This document shows positions 53,419 through 55,631 of a DNA stretch of 55,631 nt, piece after piece (position 1 is the stretch's first letter; the number at the start of each line of letters is the position of its first letter). The translations under genes were made by a program, and so were the position numbers. The notes beneath the pieces are model-generated. The model was not told where the DNA came from. It did not search any database and saw nothing but the letters and a program-made list of their open reading frames with translations. Source of the DNA: Acidobacteriota bacterium (GTDB lineage: Bacteria; Acidobacteriota; Polarisedimenticolia; Polarisedimenticolales; Polarisedimenticolaceae); assembly GCA_029861955.1 (NCBI GenBank), contig JAOTYK010000025.1, positions 1-55,631 on the forward strand. The letters are read 5' to 3'.

Positions 53419-53446
53419 ATTATCACCGGGCCTTCGAAAGCGTCAA
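53419..53446 (-). promoter_or_regulatory. Sigma-70 promoter of the def operon
   Basis: Minus strand: TTGACG (53446-53441), a 16-base spacer, then GATAAT (53424-53419). Both boxes match five of six consensus bases. Predicted start near 53412, about 14 bases before the def ATG. Confidence 0.7.
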
Positions 53447-53567
53447 GGGAGCCATCTGGCGGCCGGCAGGTGTCACCATCCAGAGACAGTGTCCACTTCT
53501 GGTGAGGACGAACGGCCCATTACAGGCCTAAATCAAGGACTTTTGCGGGCAAATGGAGCCCAAAAGC

Positions 53568-53583
53568 TGGCACGTTTGATGCA
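53568..53583 (+). promoter_or_regulatory. Sigma-54 (-24/-12) promoter of the FecR/DUF6600 gene
   Basis: TGGCACGTTTGATGCA matches TGGCACG-N4-TTGCA at every defined position except one (A for the first T of TTGC). Spacing between GG and GC is correct. The predicted start is near 53594, giving a leader of about 49 bases. Confidence 0.75.
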
Positions 53584-53642
53584 ATTCACACCGGTGACCC
53601 GACTGTGCGGCAGAGAGAATTCGACGGCGCAAGGAGAGAACG

Positions 53643-55631
53643 ATGAACAGCACAAAACAAACCCCCAATCGCTGGCGGACCCTTCGGTGGAGCAGCATCG
53701 GGTTGTTCCTGGCGATCGCCTCCCTCGCGCCACTGGCCGCTCAGAGCGGCAACGACACCTACCGATACGACGACAAGAAGGGCGACGACGCCGGTTACGC
53801 CGATGGTGCCTACGGGCGTATCCAGTTCGCAGATAACGGCCTGACCGTCCGTCGCTCCGTCCTCACGGATAACGGCGATTCGGGATCGGACGTCGGTCCC
53901 AATACGCCGATCTACCCCGGTGACACGCTGCTCACGGGTCACGACCAGCGCGGAGAGGTCGAGCTGGGCGACGGTTCGTTGGTCCGGTTTGACCGTGGCT
54001 CCGAGTTGACCTTCCTTTCGATGCCGTCTCCTTACGCGGAGATCCAGGACAACACGATCCTTCAACTCTCCACAGGCGCGATACGCATCCTGACCCTCAC
54101 CGATTTCGACGGCGACGGAGAGGAGTTCCGCATCGACACCCCGACAGCATCGATCTACGTCCTGGATGCCGGTGATCTGCGCATCGAGGTTAACGCGAAT
54201 GGTGTGACCGATGTGACCTCCCGGCGCGGGGTCGCCGAACTCGTCGGAACCGATGGCGCAGTCATCGTTCGTGCTGGCACACGCAGCACGGTTCGCCACG
54301 CGTCACGCCCGACAAGGCCCGAACCGTTCAATACGTTTGTCAGCGACTCGTTCGACCGTTGGGTCGACGAGCGCGATGACTTCTACCAATCACGCGACCG
54401 CTACGCCGGTAACAGCGGCGACGGCGCGTACGACAGCTTGCCCGACGAGGTCCGCCCGTACTACCGCGAACTCTCGTCTCAGGGCGGTTGGCGTCACACG
54501 GCCGACTACGGCTGGGTCTGGTCGCCGCACGATGTGCCGGCAGGCTGGCGTCCCTACCGTCTCGGTCGCTGGGACTATGGCCCCGGTGGCTACTTCTGGG
54601 TCTCCTCCGAGCCGTGGGGCTGGGCGCCCTACCGTTACGGGCGGTGGAACTGGGTCAGTGGGTTCGGCTGGAGCTGGTGCCCCGGCCGAGTCTTCGGCGG
54701 AGCCTGGGTCGCCTGGTCCTGGGGTAACGTCCACGTCGGCTGGACCGCGCTGAACTACTGGAACCAGCCCTGCTATGCAGGCCCGATCTACTACGGCTAT
54801 TACGATCCGTATGCGTGGACCTTCGTCCGCTATGGACACTTCCGACACCGATACTCTGATCGGTACGCGGTGCCGGTCCACTCGATCCGAGACGAGCTCC
54901 GCGGATCCGCTGTTTCGACACGCCCGCCGCGGGTCGCGCCGGGTCGTCTGGCCAACTCCGAGTCGGCTCGACGAGAAGCGGTGCTGCGAGTCCGTGGGGA
55001 CGATCGAAATCGGATCAACCCCGTCGTTCGGAATCGACCTACCCGTGATTCGGTGCGGGATACCGATCGGATCGTCAGGGATCAAATCTCGCGTGGCGAT
55101 CTGCAGCGCGGCGATCGATTCTCGGGTGACCGGACTCCGACAACACGCGGGGCCCATGCAAGAACACTGACCCGTCCCGGCGGAGACAACCGACCGTCAT
55201 CTGCGAGACCGGAGCGAAAGCCTCGGGTGGAGACCGGTGACGATTCGCGGATGCGTACGATCTACGACCGCATGAGCCGACCGCGAACGACCCGGGATCG
55301 GACCGATGAATCCGCCGACCGCGGACGATCGTCGTCCGCCGGATCGACCGCCGAACGCAGACCTTCTCGTCGACCTGCCGTCGAGAACAATCGCGGCAGC
55401 GACTCCTCTGCATCGTCACGATCACGCTCGGCCCGCCCGACGACACCGCGACGACAGCCTTCGTCCCAGCCGCGGTCCACGCCGCAGCCGCGTCGACAGC
55501 CTTCGTCCCAGCCGCGGTCCACGCCGCAGCCGCGTCGACAGCCTTCGTCTCAGCCGCGGTCCACGCCGCAACCGCGACGACAGCCTTCGTCCCAGCCGCG
55601 GTCCACGCCGCAGCCGCGTCGACAGCCTTCG
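53643..55631 (+). CDS. Secreted FecR/DUF6600-type protein with a tandem-repeat tail (3' end missing)
   Basis: A frame of at least 663 residues, still open at the window end. It has a signal peptide (about 1-36, PLAAQ). A FecR-like domain follows (about 75-225: LLTGHDQRGEVELGDGSLVRFDRGSELTFL and FRIDTPTASIYVLDAGDLRIEV). A Trp/Tyr-rich region of DUF6600 type (about 280-390: YGWVWSPHDVPAGWRPYRLGRW, EPWGWAPYRYGRWNW) follows, then a basic, disordered tail ending in 14-residue Pro/Ser/Gln repeats. AGGAG precedes ATG by six bases. The role is unknown; it is likely a cell-surface or envelope structural protein. It is controlled by a sigma-54-type promoter. Confidence 0.88.
   Translation, partial: MNSTKQTPNRWRTLRWSSIGLFLAIASLAPLAAQSGNDTYRYDDKKGDDAGYADGAYGRIQFADNGLTVRRSVLTDNGDSGSDVGPNTPIYPGDTLLTGHDQRGEVELGDGSLVRFDRGSELTFLSMPSPYAEIQDNTILQLSTGAIRILTLTDFDGDGEEFRIDTPTASIYVLDAGDLRIEVNANGVTDVTSRRGVAELVGTDGAVIVRAGTRSTVRHASRPTRPEPFNTFVSDSFDRWVDERDDFYQSRDRYAGNSGDGAYDSLPDEVRPYYRELSSQGGWRHTADYGWVWSPHDVPAGWRPYRLGRWDYGPGGYFWVSSEPWGWAPYRYGRWNWVSGFGWSWCPGRVFGGAWVAWSWGNVHVGWTALNYWNQPCYAGPIYYGYYDPYAWTFVRYGHFRHRYSDRYAVPVHSIRDELRGSAVSTRPPRVAPGRLANSESARREAVLRVRGDDRNRINPVVRNRPTRDSVRDTDRIVRDQISRGDLQRGDRFSGDRTPTTRGAHARTLTRPGGDNRPSSARPERKPRVETGDDSRMRTIYDRMSRPRTTRDRTDESADRGRSSSAGSTAERRPSRRPAVENNRGSDSSASSRSRSARPTTPRRQPSSQPRSTPQPRRQPSSQPRSTPQPRRQPSSQPRSTPQPRRQPSSQPRSTPQPRRQPS
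55452..55631 (+). repeat. 42-bp in-frame tandem repeat at the end of the DUF6600-type gene
   Basis: Four nearly identical 42-base units start at 55452, 55494, 55536 and 55578, with a fifth cut by the window end at 55620. Each encodes RQPSSQPRSTPQPR. Differences are silent, so selection keeps the peptide. Confidence 0.95.

Noticed and set aside
53489-53836. A 115-codon plus-strand frame at the start of the DUF6600 gene
   Set aside because: It overlaps the real gene in another frame, lacks a ribosome-binding site and covers the sigma-54 promoter.
55452-55631. Regular repeats resembling a CRISPR array
   Set aside because: The units are directly adjacent without spacers and are in frame with a gene, so they encode a peptide repeat.

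Overview
This window looks like a core chromosomal segment of a GC-rich, diderm (outer-membrane, lipid A-making) bacterium. I infer Acidobacteriota or a close relative, because the segment combines infB-ylxP-rbfA-truB-rpsO-pnp, a skp-bamA-lpx cluster, lpxC followed by a DUF4390 protein and an NtrY/NtrX-type pair, GGDEF-PilZ proteins, and a GAF protein of a style common in that phylum. The taxon is an inference, since there is no rRNA gene. I saw no tRNA, rRNA, CRISPR array, insertion sequence, integrase or phage gene. No stretch above about 245 bases lacks a gene.

Layout. 1-5876 (+): translation and RNA genes (partial infB, ylxP, rbfA, truB, rpsO, pnp), closed by a bidirectional terminator. 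5950-30832 (-): a long run read right to left. It starts with two GGDEF-PilZ proteins, then tsaB, rimI, psd, pssA, an aspartate-semialdehyde-dehydrogenase-like protein without its cysteine, lolC, lolD, clpC, bamA, skp, lpxD, fabZ, lpxA, a Gfo/Idh oxidoreductase, a serine hydrolase, a TonB-like protein, a DRE-TIM metallolyase, RhlE, ExbB, ExbD, RsmD and a LysM protein. 31032-32293 (+): ECF sigma factor and zinc-type anti-sigma. 32290-37243 (-): lpxC, DUF4390, NtrY-like kinase, NtrX-like regulator. 37421-40170 (+): TPR protein, GAF protein, degenerate metallo-beta-lactamase-fold protein. 40155-44032 (-): hslV, hslU, an LptM-like fibronectin lipoprotein, dapF. 44275-46731 (+): His-rich secreted protein, metallo-hydrolase lipoprotein, DUF72 protein. 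46728-53398 (-): def, fmt, rsmB, a PASTA-only membrane protein, rpe, thioesterase, bamD, a saccharopine-dehydrogenase-like protein. 53643 to the end (+): a FecR/DUF6600-type secreted protein, cut off by the window edge.

How it fits together. Most genes serve envelope building (LpxA/C/D, FabZ, BamA, BamD, Skp, LolCD, PssA, Psd, TonB-ExbBD) or protein synthesis and quality control (IF-2, RbfA, TruB, S15, Def, Fmt, RsmB, RsmD, HslUV, ClpC). Genes inside each block often overlap by 1-26 bases, which indicates translational coupling.

The most notable points are these. Two near-consensus sigma-54 (-24/-12) promoters lie in front of two secreted-protein genes. An NtrX-like regulator has lost the sigma-54 contact loop and its ATPase residues. 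A PASTA-only protein sits where Firmicutes carry the PrkC kinase. One GGDEF-PilZ protein keeps the c-di-GMP inhibitory site but has lost the active site. An LptM-like lipoprotein head is fused to fibronectin domains beside dapF. I did not find a clear-cut new defence or mobile system. The sigma-54 pair with its shared upstream word is the best candidate for undescribed regulation.
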